From: Dendrophyllia cribrosa
Lineage: Eukaryota; Cnidaria; Anthozoa; Scleractinia; Dendrophylliidae
Direction: 5' to 3'
Length of the DNA: 64,000 nt
Assembly (NCBI GenBank): GCA_024195265.1
Contig: JAJLRJ010000013.1
Span: forward strand, 9,709,832 to 9,773,831
The notes below the pieces were generated by a model. The model saw only the letters and a program-made list of their open reading frames with translations, did no database searches and was not told the DNA's origin. Position 1 is the stretch's first letter, and each line of letters begins with the position of its first letter. The position numbers and the translations under genes were made by a program. Below are positions 42,562 through 52,611 of this stretch, in pieces.

Positions 42562-43476
42562 TTAGTCATGCACCGCCTGATTTCTTAAACAAAACATACC
42601 CAGTACGTTTTTAAACTCGGGTATTCTTAATGCATATACGAATGGATTTACAAAAGAATTGGAATAATTTATAATGATTATAATCCAATAACACAACATC
42701 TTTTGAGGCATGGATACCTCTAAAACAAAGATTAAACAGTTAGCAATAATTAAAGGAAGCCATGACAGCACAGCAATGGCAGATACAACCAACAAGGTTT
42801 TTGTCAAGCGTTTGTTTTGCGTGGCTCTGTTTTGTTGTTGTGAAGCAATGTTACCGTGTTGAAACTTTCTCCAAATACCGATGTTACCGCCGCAAACGAT
42901 AAATAGGAAAGTCAAAGAGTATGACAGCCAAGTATAAATGACGTGTTTTATCAATGTAAAGTATACTGCTAGGGTCCAGACCGCGGCAAAAAGGATTGCT
43001 AGAGTCCAGATAATGATAATAACAATGCGGTATGCTCGCTTTGACAGTGTTCGGTGCTTCAGCGGCCAGTAGATGGCATAAAATCTTTCACAGGAGATAA
43101 AGACTGCAGAAATTAGAGAGGCTTGCATGCAAGTGGTATCGAAGAAATTAAAAAAAATAGACAAAGATATATGCGCTTCATTTGTCCATAACTGATAGTG
43201 AGGTCCGACCCATAAGTAAACATATAAAGGCAGAGTTACGGCTCCTAACATCACATCAGCAAAGGCCATGTTTATAATTAGAAACAAGCTTTTCTTTTGA
43301 AGCTTGTTGTTAAATACAAAGCAAACAACCGTAAGCAGGTTGCCTACAACAATTAAGACAGCTTCCAATGCAAAAGTGCTGCACAATGCGATTCCTTCTG
43401 CTTTAGAAGACAAGTCCAACGCAGATGACGCCGAAGACGTATTGTTCGAGTCTCTGCTAGTTGATATGTTCCTCAT
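42562..43476 (-). CDS. Class A (rhodopsin-like) GPCR, intact, 304 aa
   Basis: ATG at 43476 is the first in-frame ATG and matches the start of the paralogue at 51637 (MKNIS / MRNIS). The N-terminus has NxS/T sequons. TM1 contains GNLLTVV, TM2 NMAFADVMLG, TM3 ends CERFYAIYWPLKHR (ERF instead of DRY), TM6 has WLP and TM7 NSFVNPFVYALR. No Cys at position 3.25 and none in the second extracellular loop, as in melanocortin/lipid-type receptors of the MECA group. The ligand is unknown. It is intronless. The C-tail is short: past the stop, sequence homologous to the paralogue's tail is still visible (tttgacgccggtgatgcagc on the minus strand). Confidence 0.9.
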   Translation of the reverse strand: MRNISTSRDSNNTSSASSALDLSSKAEGIALCSTFALEAVLIVVGNLLTVVCFVFNNKLQKKSLFLIINMAFADVMLGAVTLPLYVYLWVGPHYQLWTNEAHISLSIFFNFFDTTCMQASLISAVFISCERFYAIYWPLKHRTLSKRAYRIVIIIIWTLAILFAAVWTLAVYFTLIKHVIYTWLSYSLTFLFIVCGGNIGIWRKFQHGNIASQQQNRATQNKRLTKTLLVVSAIAVLSWLPLIIANCLIFVLEVSMPQKMLCYWIIIIINYSNSFVNPFVYALRIPEFKNVLGMFCLRNQAVHD

Positions 43477-43559
43477 TTCTTGGCTAAGGAAACGATTATA
43501 ACTTTCCCAGACTCTTTTGTGATGCGAGAACCTGTGGTACCTAGATGCAATTGAATACA

Positions 43560-44740
43560 AATGCTAGATGGGACAGCTACCTCTATTGTTATTTTCCCAA
43601 TTTTTAAAGTGCATCGCACAGAATGATAACCAACCAACCAATGATTAGACGGCTATCCTCTCTAACTAAAGTTTACTTTCCGGTAAAAGTGTAACCATCT
43701 GTTCGCTGATAAAAATTAAAATGCTCTGCTTCTTAGTAGCCAAAATAGGAAAACGAAATACTACCAACTGGTAATATTGAAACAATAAGGAATTATATAT
43801 GTAGTGTTTTCCGCAAAATCATAAGTATAAGAGCTGGGTGCTTCACATTAACAAATGTTTGAGTCGGTTTTGAAACTATTGAAGTTAACATTACTACATT
43901 GAAGTGAGTATAATAGTTTCGATTTTAATAGCTGTTTGCATAATCAATAAGGATTTTTTCCTTGTGCGTGCGAACAAGACTATCATACCACAATGACACA
44001 GTAAACATGCACAACAAGCCTCTAATCATGAAAAAGTCAACAAAGGTTGTATTTTGTAAAATCGTTCTAATTTTGACTTCTGGTAACAAGTCAACCATCT
44101 GCTGCTACTACAGCACGTCAGAACAGAACTAGAACTTTTCTTGTTTACCTAGTTTTAACTAGCCATCAACTAGGGGAAATCCAGGGTTTTGTGATGGCCA
44201 TAGAAACTATAATAAGTTTTGTCGACGTCTTGGAGCCCGGAGCCAAAAACAACAAACTAAGTTGAAGAATGCTTAAGTAATACCCGAAACGTCAGGTTTC
44301 AAAGGATCATTTTATATTCAAATTTTGTAAACCAATCTAACGCCATAAGAGGGTGTCTCTTTAATTACCACCCACTCAATTTCGCGTGGAAAATAATTTT
44401 GCCCGAAACTCTAACAAATGAAAGACTTTATCGAGGCTAGAAATAAAACAGGTTTGGTTCGAAAGGATTTTTTCTGTCCGCGCATAAACCATTGAATATT
44501 TTGTCCGGCGAAGGCCTGTCGCAACATCTCGAAAATTGAAAACTAGGCAATTTTCGTGGCGTTATAAAATATGTCATTCGCGTCGACTGGCAGTAAATTT
44601 TACATTAATTTGCTCAAAAACCTTTCTAGTTTTTTCCGCCATTAAACGCCATTCAACGAAAGCTGGAAAAAAAAAATTGGAACCTAGTTCATAACTATGG
44701 GCGGCCGTTACTGCCCAAAATACAAACATTGCAAACGACG
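43560..44740. other. GPCR upstream region with repeated CATCTGCTGCT motif
   Basis: Contains aaccatctgttcgctg at 43693 and aaccatctgctgctac at about 44093. The same motif, in the same orientation, recurs near 41579, 46613, 49364 and 52545. The 43960-44215 part duplicates 41240-41705. A degenerate CTGAAGA-like motif (gttgaagaatgcttaag ... cccgaaacgtc) lies at 44261-44293. Confidence 0.5.
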
Positions 44741-44744
44741 TAGA

Positions 44745-45295
44745 ATAAATATGAATGGTTCAATGGTTTTTTGTAAGTTGGTATAGATGATGTAGAAATG
44801 ATGTAGTTAAAATGTAATTGGACAGGTTGTCTTTGGTGAAATGGAATACTCAACCAATAAATGGTTTAGACAGTTTACAAACCGTATAGTGGCCGTTGTC
44901 GAAACGGAACAATGTAAACACAAATGATCAAGTATAAATGTAAATAGTTCAGCTTCCGTTTGTAAAACCACACAGACTAAGTAGAATTGGTGAAAGTAAA
45001 TGAAAACCGGTCTAGTGTCCAATGTTAAAACGACAAAGTGAAGTGTCAAATGGTACAGCGTAATGTGAGATGATTTCGGTCTAAAGTGGTTTATCCTACC
45101 GACAAATGGTTAATCGTAATTTGAAATGGTTTAACGTAAGATCAAATGGTTTAGCGTAATGTGAAATTATTTGGTACAATACCAAACGGTCTAACATAGT
45201 GTGAAATGGTTTAACCTACCAACAAATGGTTAATCGTGATTTGATATGTTTTAACGTAACATCAAATGGTTTAGCGTAATTTAAAATAGTTCAGG
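44745..45295. repeat. Minisatellite of aaatggttta units, higher-order
   Basis: Degenerate units of about 20-23 bp with the consensus aaatggtttaacgtaatgtg. A block of about 126 bp, from gtggtttatcctaccgacaa (about 45083), is repeated starting gtttaacctaccaacaa (about 45212), giving a higher-order period. Confidence 0.75.
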
Positions 45296-45834
45296 AGTCG
45301 ATAACAAAACTAATTTCTCCTTGCATTTATGTACAGAAATATGTTGAATACATTGAAAACAATAATGTGACTTTTTTATTCATACTCCATTATGTTAAAA
45401 AAGCATTAAATTTCTCTGCTTGTTAAATACTTCAAGAGAAAATAATCATTTTTTCTTGTTTACTTGTAATACCGTAAAGAGCCAAATACTTGCGGGAGTT
45501 TGAATTTGCGACTTTTTGTATTTTGCGGGATGTAATTTCTACGATTTTGAGAGAGAATGAATTTATCTGAAGGAAGTTTATTTTTACGAAAAACAACAAA
45601 AATCGTTTTAACATAATTGGCATTAATTTAGAGTTTGTTTTTTTGAGACAAATGCATACATGCAGTACAACAATAATGTTTGAACATTGTCAGATTATCA
45701 CAATAGATGTGAACTGCTCTCTTGTCGTGACTGTCGAAATACCAGTGGCAATGTTAATTTTATAGGAAAAAGGTTTTACGAGAGTAAATTTTTGCATTAA
45801 CTTATTTTTGTGATTTGTAGTTGTATAACAAACG
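45296..45834. other. No gene seen
   Basis: AT-rich; nothing recognised. Confidence 0.4.
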
Positions 45835-47160
45835 CAGTCTTGATTTGACGTCATCTTATTAACATTTTGTAAATTTAAACCGCTATAGTTCACTAACGCA
45901 ACGTTAAAAACAAGAAATATTTAACTATTCAACTTTTCAACGTACATAGAGTTGATTAAGCAAAGTTCCTGAGCCTGGGGGGGGGGCACATATGGGGGGC
46001 ACAATGTGCCCCCCCCCCCCCCCCCCTCGTAACTTCGAGAACATTAAGGCTACGACAATGAAACCTAGAGGGTACATAGTACGTCCAAAACTGTCTCCTT
46101 TGAGGTCCGCAAAATGGAACGATGACATCATATGACGTAGTTATTAGGTAATTAGTTATACGGCCGCTATCTTGGATTTCTGAAAATTTTTAAAACCTCT
46201 TAAAACCGTCCAAATTGACGCAAAATTAATCAAAACCAATAAATAAACGCTAAATGACGTAAAAATACAAAAGTTATGTCAATAAACATTGTTTTTCTTC
46301 ATTCAAAGGTATAAATATGCAAATTTCCAAAAAAATGGCTGTCAAAATCTTGTTGCCATGGAAACATCAAGTCACGTGATCAAAAAATTGTCACATGAAA
46401 TTGTTGCCAGATAAATTTTAGGAAAAGTCACAAAGTTTGATGGCGTTTGAATACATATTAAAGAAGTTATGAATGTTGAAAGTTAGCGCGGGCACTTTGT
46501 GCCCCCCTCCCCCCACCCCCCCAGGCCGAATAGGGTTAAATGAACTCCAAATATTCGGAACGTCAGTGTACATGGTGTATGAAGCAAATATGATTGCGAT
46601 CAACATAAAACGTAATCATCTGCTGCTATGTTTACAGTAATAAGCGAAATCCTGCTACACGAGCTAAACCACCATTTAGAAGTGGCCAAACAATATGTGG
46701 AAACGTATTCCTCATCTAATGCAGCAGCACATGACCCCGAGGAAAGGGTACAACTAAATAAGCCTAAACATTATACAATATACAAAACTGAACAAGAGAA
46801 AAAGGCAAATGCAAATGCAAAAAAAAAAAACGAGCGGAGAGGACGACTAACTGACCTAGAATGATCCAAATCTCCCGCCAAAAACCCTAAATACCTCCAA
46901 AACACCCCACAACCACCCGCGAACCTCGAAATCATGCCGTCAGAATATTAATTTCTGACTAATTCATTCACGCCATTCAAACGTCAGAAATTACACTTGT
47001 TTAAAGTGCACTTAACCCCAATTTTTTTTTCGCTAAATCAACTCTATGTAGGTTGAAAAGTTGAACAGTTAAATATTTCTTGTTTTTAACATTGCGTTAG
47101 TGAATTATAAAAGTTTGAATTTACAAAATGTTAATAAGATGACGTCAAATCAAGAATCGT
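45835..47160. mobile_element. Element with about 110-bp inverted ends, 1.3 kb
   Basis: tcttgatttgacgtcatctt at the left, with aacattttgtaaattt, cactaacgcaa and aaacaagaaatatttaact, is repeated inverted at 47035-47160. A third partial copy of the end lies at 47768-47830. A piggyBac-like MITE copy sits inside. Confidence 0.65.
45960..46541. mobile_element. piggyBac-like MITE, copy 1 (left end damaged)
   Basis: Same sequence as 56526-57113: ctcgtaacttcgagaacatt, gtacatagtacgtccaaaac, catatgacgtagttattagg, then ccgaataggg followed by TTAA. Has G and C homopolymers at both ends. The left terminus cccTATTCGG is missing. Confidence 0.7.
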
Positions 47161-47204
47161 TTATTATCAACTACTTGTTTCCACCCCCAAGTGATATTTT
47201 TTTT

Positions 47205-47650
47205 TTACAAATCAATTGACTATTAAGTAATGATCCGCATAAGAAGGATAGCGCTGAACGGCAATGGAATGTCAAACACGATGGAATGTCAAGATTTTTC
47301 TTTGTTACAACTAGTGATCTCATTGGCCTAGACTCAAAAACCGCTAAAATGTTAATGTTCAAGGTGCATTTTGTCTAATTTTTTTAAGGTTTCAAGTAAT
47401 TGGAACCCCAATCGCACAACATACAATTTTTAAAAGAAATTGTATTTGGGGAACTTCATCAAAGAAGCAAAATTATTAGCTATTGTCTTCTGCTATTCTG
47501 ATTGGTTAAGCACGAACATTTCCTAAAATTTATTTGACGCAAATGGATTTTCTTTATTTTTATAATGAAATATAATTATTAACCATCAGCTCCTCCTCTA
47601 TTCTTGAAATCAAAGATATTCTATGTGGGAAAGAGCTAATGCCGCAGAAC
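47205..47650 (-). repeat. Dispersed repeat R2, copy 2 (uninterrupted)
   Basis: Reverse complement of 24150-24950. Shows the empty site for the MITE at 24391-24744. Confidence 0.7.
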
Positions 47651-48281
47651 AACGAAGTGTGCAACAATACTTAACAGTTTTTATTTCGTATTTTTTAAAT
47701 TGATTATCCTTAAGCTGTGAACTGCGTATTGTAAATTGAAGTAGAAATAATGGTAAAGCATATGTAAAGTCTTGATTTGACGTCATCTAATTAGCATTTT
47801 GTAAATTCAAATCTCTATAACTCACTAACGCGGCCATGTTGGTGTCCCAAAACAATGAAATGGTGGCCATCAGTGTTAATTAAAATACATATTAAAGAAT
47901 AATAAATCGGCCACCATTCATGAATAAGGTCATAGGTTATCATCGACTATGACTGACTTTAGCGGCGGAATATTCGCCGGGTGCAATATTATATCAGTAG
48001 TGCAAAAGCTTCTTCTTCATTGTCGGGCATATCGTGCGATGTCACGTGTTAACAATTCGTACAAAATGCCGTTTTGGCGTGATTATTCTTGCTCTTGCTT
48101 CTCATCTTATGAAGAGTTAGGCTCACATCTAACATCATGTCGCGTTTGTTGGTCGCAGCAGCTTCGAACTTCAAACGACATAACGCTGGTCTGTGCAAGA
48201 GGTCCGCGGCTGTCACGTGACTAGCGCGGATCTGGTAACCAGCGGTCTCACAATACATGTCACGGAAACCGGAGTGCCACG
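47651..48281. other. No gene recognised
   Basis: A 91-codon frame from an ATG at 47949 to 48224 is Cys-rich in its second half but has no recognised domain and no paralogue in the window. I do not call it as a gene. Confidence 0.35.
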
Positions 48282-48620
48282 GTTGTGCCTAAATCATACC
48301 GTCCAGGAGGACGTCGGACACCTTATTGAGACTTATATAACGTAATGTCGACACTTAGAATTTTATTTTCAATAAATTTTTAAGTGTAAAAAAGAAAATC
48401 TAAAATCCCCACTCAGGATTGAACCTGTGATCTCAGCTAGGCTTACGCTTACATAGCCTACCGTACCACTGTACCACTTAGCTTCTCGGGTTGCTTTGTC
48501 CTAAATTTAACTATATAAACTGCTACCCCAACCTCAACTGAAAGCTAACCACTAACTCCGTTATGTAAGTCTCAATAAGGAGTCCGACGTCCTTCTGGAC
48601 GGTATGATTTGGGCTTGACC
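48282..48620. mobile_element. Foldback element with internal tRNA-like segment
   Basis: It is flanked by a perfect 10-bp duplication, gagtgccacg (48272-48281 and 48621-48630). Inverted ends of about 50 bp read aaatcataccgtcc, aggacgtcggac and ccttattgagactta. The interior holds, on the minus strand, a tRNA-like unit with A box tggtacagtggta and B box ggttcaatcc (about 48411-48483). Confidence 0.8.
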
Positions 48621-49094
48621 GAGTGCCACGTACGGTCATGCTACAACTTGCATTAAAGGCAATTTATAAACGAAATATTGAGTGTCCATGTAGGTATCGT
48701 ATTAGCGTTCAGTAGTCTTTAGTCTTCACTTCTAGGATTTTCTCTTGTTGCGACCGACTGCATTGTTGAGTTATAGTTACCACTTTGCTGGTGTAATTTT
48801 TAAATTCCCAAGTGCTTATAAAAATCACCAAATTGCACGAGAATTGAGTTTACTATTTTCTTTATAAAATGTCCGATAATGCGAGTATTCATACTGGTGA
48901 CGTAGGCTGCGTGTATTAAATTAAACTCGATAAAGCGCCGGCGCGCGTGGCGTATAACGAACTCCATCTGACCAATCATCTAGCGCGTGTATTTCTTTGA
49001 CAATTTATAATCGATAACATGGCATCTGTTGGTTGATCCAAATTTGGTGTTCATAATTAACTTCCCGTTCAAACTCTAGCTGTAGAGTTTTTGG

Positions 49095-49245
49095 GATCGT
49101 TAGGTGATTTAGCTACATCACCGGCGTCGAGAGGTGGCAACCTTCCCTGCATGTTCTTCGCCGCGTGGCTTCTTAAACAACACAAAACCAGCACTTGTCT
49201 AAACTCAGGAATTTATAATGCTTACAACTTGACCATAAAACAAAA
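49095..49245 (-). pseudogene. GPCR tail remnant
   Basis: The minus strand reads IPEFRQVL, LRSHAAKNMQ, then LPPLDAGD in shifted frames. It aligns at the nucleotide level with the tails of the receptors at 42.5 and 50.6 kb (cttgtctaaactcaggaat, catcaccggcgtc). The flanking catctgctgct motif follows at 49.37 kb, as for the other copies. Confidence 0.65.
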
Positions 49246-49583
49246 CATCCGAGACATTTATCTTTCTTATTTACAATGTATTTCGTAGAGAACAAACCGA
49301 TTTTGCAATAACGCGACTATATCATCTTTGAATAAAATAAAAAATTGGCTTCAGATAAAAATATAACTATCTGCTGCTTTTCTTTGTTAAATTAATTTCA
49401 AAACTGAAAAAGGAATAACTGCTCTGCTTCCTAAGGAGCAAGTATGGGGAAATATTACAAATAATGAGAAACAAATTTTTCTAGGAGCTAAAAGGATGTC
49501 AATGCATGAATCAACAGACACCCACACATCAATCAAATTTTGATGCAGAACAAAAGTGAGAGTTGAATATTACACTATGTTAA

Positions 49584-49892
49584 GCGAATGATACACGGTA
49601 CAACAACGTACAACATTGGTTGCTCAACAAATGTTGTACTATGTTGCAACTTGTTGAATGAGTAACAAACACATTCAACATTTTAAAACGATTGACTGAC
49701 GCCGTTCAACAAGTTGCAACTTGTTGAACGGAATAGAGCCAAGTTCTATTTTCGTTCAACAACGTTCAACAACTTTCAACATGTTGAACGGCATATTTCA
49801 ACATTCAACATCAAATGATGCACTGTCAACATTTGTTGAACAGCGGCTGCAACATTTGTTGCTCAACAAATGTTGAACCGTGTATCATTGGC
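49584..49892. mobile_element. MITE with internal TTGTTGAAC repeats
   Basis: Left end gcgaatgatacacggt and right end accgtgtatcattggc are near-complementary. Internally about ten copies of gttcaacaa / ttgttgaac occur in both orientations. Confidence 0.8.
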
Positions 49893-50112
49893 TTTAGGTC
49901 CATTTCATACAAAAGCTTTTTTATGGTAACAATGTTAAACTTGGAGTGAAACACAAATTGCCTGGACATCATTTCTTAAAGAAAAATTAATAAAAAAGAG
50001 CTTTGAACCAATTTACCTAAAAACGGTTTATATATAATTAACATAACATTTCGCTTTATCGGTTTCAGTTTGCGAAGAGTTGCAGTTATAGACGACTCGC
50101 ACTTAATATTAA

Positions 50113-50503
50113 AGGGAGGGTTTCACGGTTCGGCGCATGTGTAAGCTATGACGAAACCCATAATTTAATTTCATTGTTTAGACCAATCGGAAGCGAGTGG
50201 ATAATTGCCCGTGAAAATGTCGCGGTCATTCAGCTAATTGAATGGATGATTACACATACTCATGTGCGCCATGAAAGCCACCAGAGCGTAGAATAAATCC
50301 TTCGGGTCAAAGCCTTATTCAGTGTTGACTTTGACGGTGTAATCCGTTGAAATTTTCTGTGAATTTTGGTCATCCTTCGCTTTCTTTGGACTAATTATAG
50401 TATGTGATTAAATGTGAGTGTTTCTTTTAACCGATAAAATTTGCAAGAAAGCGAATAAAGCATTTTAACCTGTGCACATGCGCCGAACCGTGAAACCATC
50501 CCT
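50113..50503. mobile_element. TTAA-flanked MITE (piggyBac type), 391 bp
   Basis: Starts agggagggtttcacggttcg and ends cgaaccgtgaaaccatccct, flanked by TTAA on both sides (50109-50112, 50504-50507). TTAA duplication is characteristic of piggyBac-type transposition. Confidence 0.8.
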
Positions 50504-50601
50504 TTAAGTGAAGATAATTTAATAACAAAACAGTTGATATTTTGTTCAATGTTCATTTATATTCTTGGTGTTCAGAAGCTTTGATAACAAATTATGATTG
50601 T

Positions 50602-51637
50602 TCACAATTTGGTGTCCAAACTTTCCTGATGTGGATGACTGGAATCGGTTGCCAATGTTCTTAGCTGTATCACTGGCGTCAAAGTGGCGGCCATGTTTTC
50701 TCCTCTTTCATTGTCTCTCCCGTTGATTTCCGCCTGACGTCTTAAACGATACCAACCCAGCGCTTGTCTAAACTCGGGAATTCTTAATGCGTACACGATT
50801 GGATTGACAAAAGAGTTGGAATAAAGTAGAATGCGTGTTATACTAAAAAACAAATCCGTTCGAGGCATGAAGACCTCCTGGACATAGGTCAAATAGTGGA
50901 CAATGACTAAAGGAAGCCAGGACAACACTGCAATGATAGACACAAACAGCAAAGTTGTTGTCAAGCGTTGCTTTTGCGAGGATCTATTTTGCCGTTGTGA
51001 AGCCATATTGCTTTTTTTAAACTTTCTACAAATACTGATGTTACAGGCGCAAATGATGAAAAGGCAAGTCAAAGGGAATGATATCCAAGCAGAATAGGCA
51101 CTCTTGGGTGAAATGAGGTATAATAGTAAAAAATAAATCGCTGAAACAAGGATAGTTAAAGTCCAGACCATAAAAATAACAACGCGGTATGCTCGCAGTG
51201 ATAGTAATCGGTGCTTCAGCGGCCAATAGATGGCGTAACATCTTTCACAAGACATAAAGACTGCAGAAATTAATGAAGCGTGGACGAAAATGGCTTCGAA
51301 GATTTGGCGAAAAATTGACAAAAAATACATGCGCCTCGTTTGCCCACAGTTGATACCGAGCGCCAAGTGAAAGGCAAATATACAAAGACAGAGCCACAGC
51401 TCCTAGCATCACATCAGCAAACGCCATGTTTACAACTAGAAACATGCTTTTCTTACGAAGCTTCTTGTTAAATGCAAAGAGGACAACCGTGAGGAAGTTC
51501 CCTACGACAATCAAGACAGCTTCCAACGCAAAAGCGCTGCACAATGCGACCCCTTCTTCTTTGGAAGGAAAAGGAAAAGCAACCGTAGCTGACAAAGATG
51601 TATTGTTCGAGTCCGTGGCAGCTGATATATTCTTCAT
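50602..51637 (-). pseudogene. Class A GPCR, second copy, one-base frameshift
   Basis: ATG at 51637 (MKNIS). The frame runs through TM1 (GNFLTVV) and TM2 (NMAFADVMLG) to LWANEAH. The next frame then carries FEAIFVHASLISAVF, CERCYAIYWPLKHR, WLPLVIVH and NSFVNPIVYALR, plus a longer tail, to a stop at 50602. The switch occurs at a run of six A on the plus strand (51320-51325). With five, the reading frame joins and matches the intact paralogue. Either a recent pseudogene or a sequencing/assembly error in a homopolymer. The rest of the protein (about 344 aa) is undamaged, which favours an error or a very young lesion. Like the paralogue it has ER(C/F) in place of DRY. Confidence 0.8.
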
Positions 51638-51639
51638 TT

Positions 51640-52240
51640 CTTGGCTTCTAAAGCCAAAAAATTAAAACAAGTCTCGACTCTTTTCCAAACCAACGGCCGA
51701 TAAATTGTGCCCAACTCGCAATGAAGTCGTAGCTGAAGTATCGGCACGAGTTTGCGAGAAAAATCGCAATGGAAATCGCGACGAACGTTTTTTCATCCAA
51801 CAATCTCCAGTGTCAGGTAATGTTTAAAAACATCAGTCATATAGTATTGTCAACAATCATCACGGATCTTTAACTAATACCTGTTTTACCACGTCAAAAC
51901 CCGGCAAAATTGACGATGAAGATAAAAACCAAGATATAAGTCCTGCAGTACGCGATACTTTTATTTTTAATTTATTTTATTTAAATCAATATTTATACAG
52001 GAGGAGGAGAATAGCTAGTTTAAATGTAGCCCTCAGTGATACTTTTGACATATGGAACTTGAAAGAGAACTAACACTGCTCTTTGTGTGGCGGTATCAGA
52101 CGAGAATATAATCCAGTTGCTAAAAAGTATTCTGAATTGTTTCTTGGTGATCAACTAGTCTTAATTTACATGACATGTGTTTAAGTCCATCTACAGTTTT
52201 AGAAAATTGATTAAATTGATTGCCAAAATTCTCTTTAAAA
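51640..52240. other. GPCR2 upstream; no other gene seen
   Basis: Nothing beyond AT-rich upstream sequence. The motif taaccatctgctgctt lies further out at about 52545. Confidence 0.45.
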
Positions 52241-52247
52241 TACCAAA

Positions 52248-52312
52248 CGTTTCGGGCTTTGCCCTTCTTCAGTTGTAAGACGCTGAAGAACGGCAAAGCC
52301 CGAAACGTTTGT
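52248..52312. ncRNA. Inverted pair of CTGAAGA-stem-CGAAAC motifs
   Basis: The minus strand has ctgaagaagggcaaagcccg followed by aaacgtttgg. The plus strand has ctgaagaacggcaaagcccg followed by aaacgtttg. The two copies face each other across gttgtaagacg. Pattern as at 27696; see findings. Confidence 0.35.
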
Positions 52313-52611
52313 TGTTGTTGTTTTTTTTTATACAAAAATGTTGGCAATTTAATTAAACAAGGCAATTTTCAATTTTTCATACCGTTTTAGAAGTCTACCT
52401 TACTTTCAAGAAGCTGCAGAATTTCGTGATAAAAAATATTTTCTGAAACAGTGTCAGTTCACGCCATGTTGAGTAAGATGCTAATAGACTCTAATAATTT
52501 GAATATGATCGCTTCCAATTTCGACTGACAATCAACATAAAACGTAACCATCTGCTGCTTAATTGTTTTCACCTTGAGAATTATCTAAAAAAATTTACTG
52601 TTATTTGCTCG

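Noticed and set aside
44745..45295. CRISPR-like array
   Set aside because: Degenerate units without constant repeat and unique spacers, in animal DNA; a minisatellite.
46628..46864. 78-codon frame starting MFTVISEILLHELNHH
   Set aside because: No domain or paralogue; lies within an inverted-repeat element. Could be real but unsupported.
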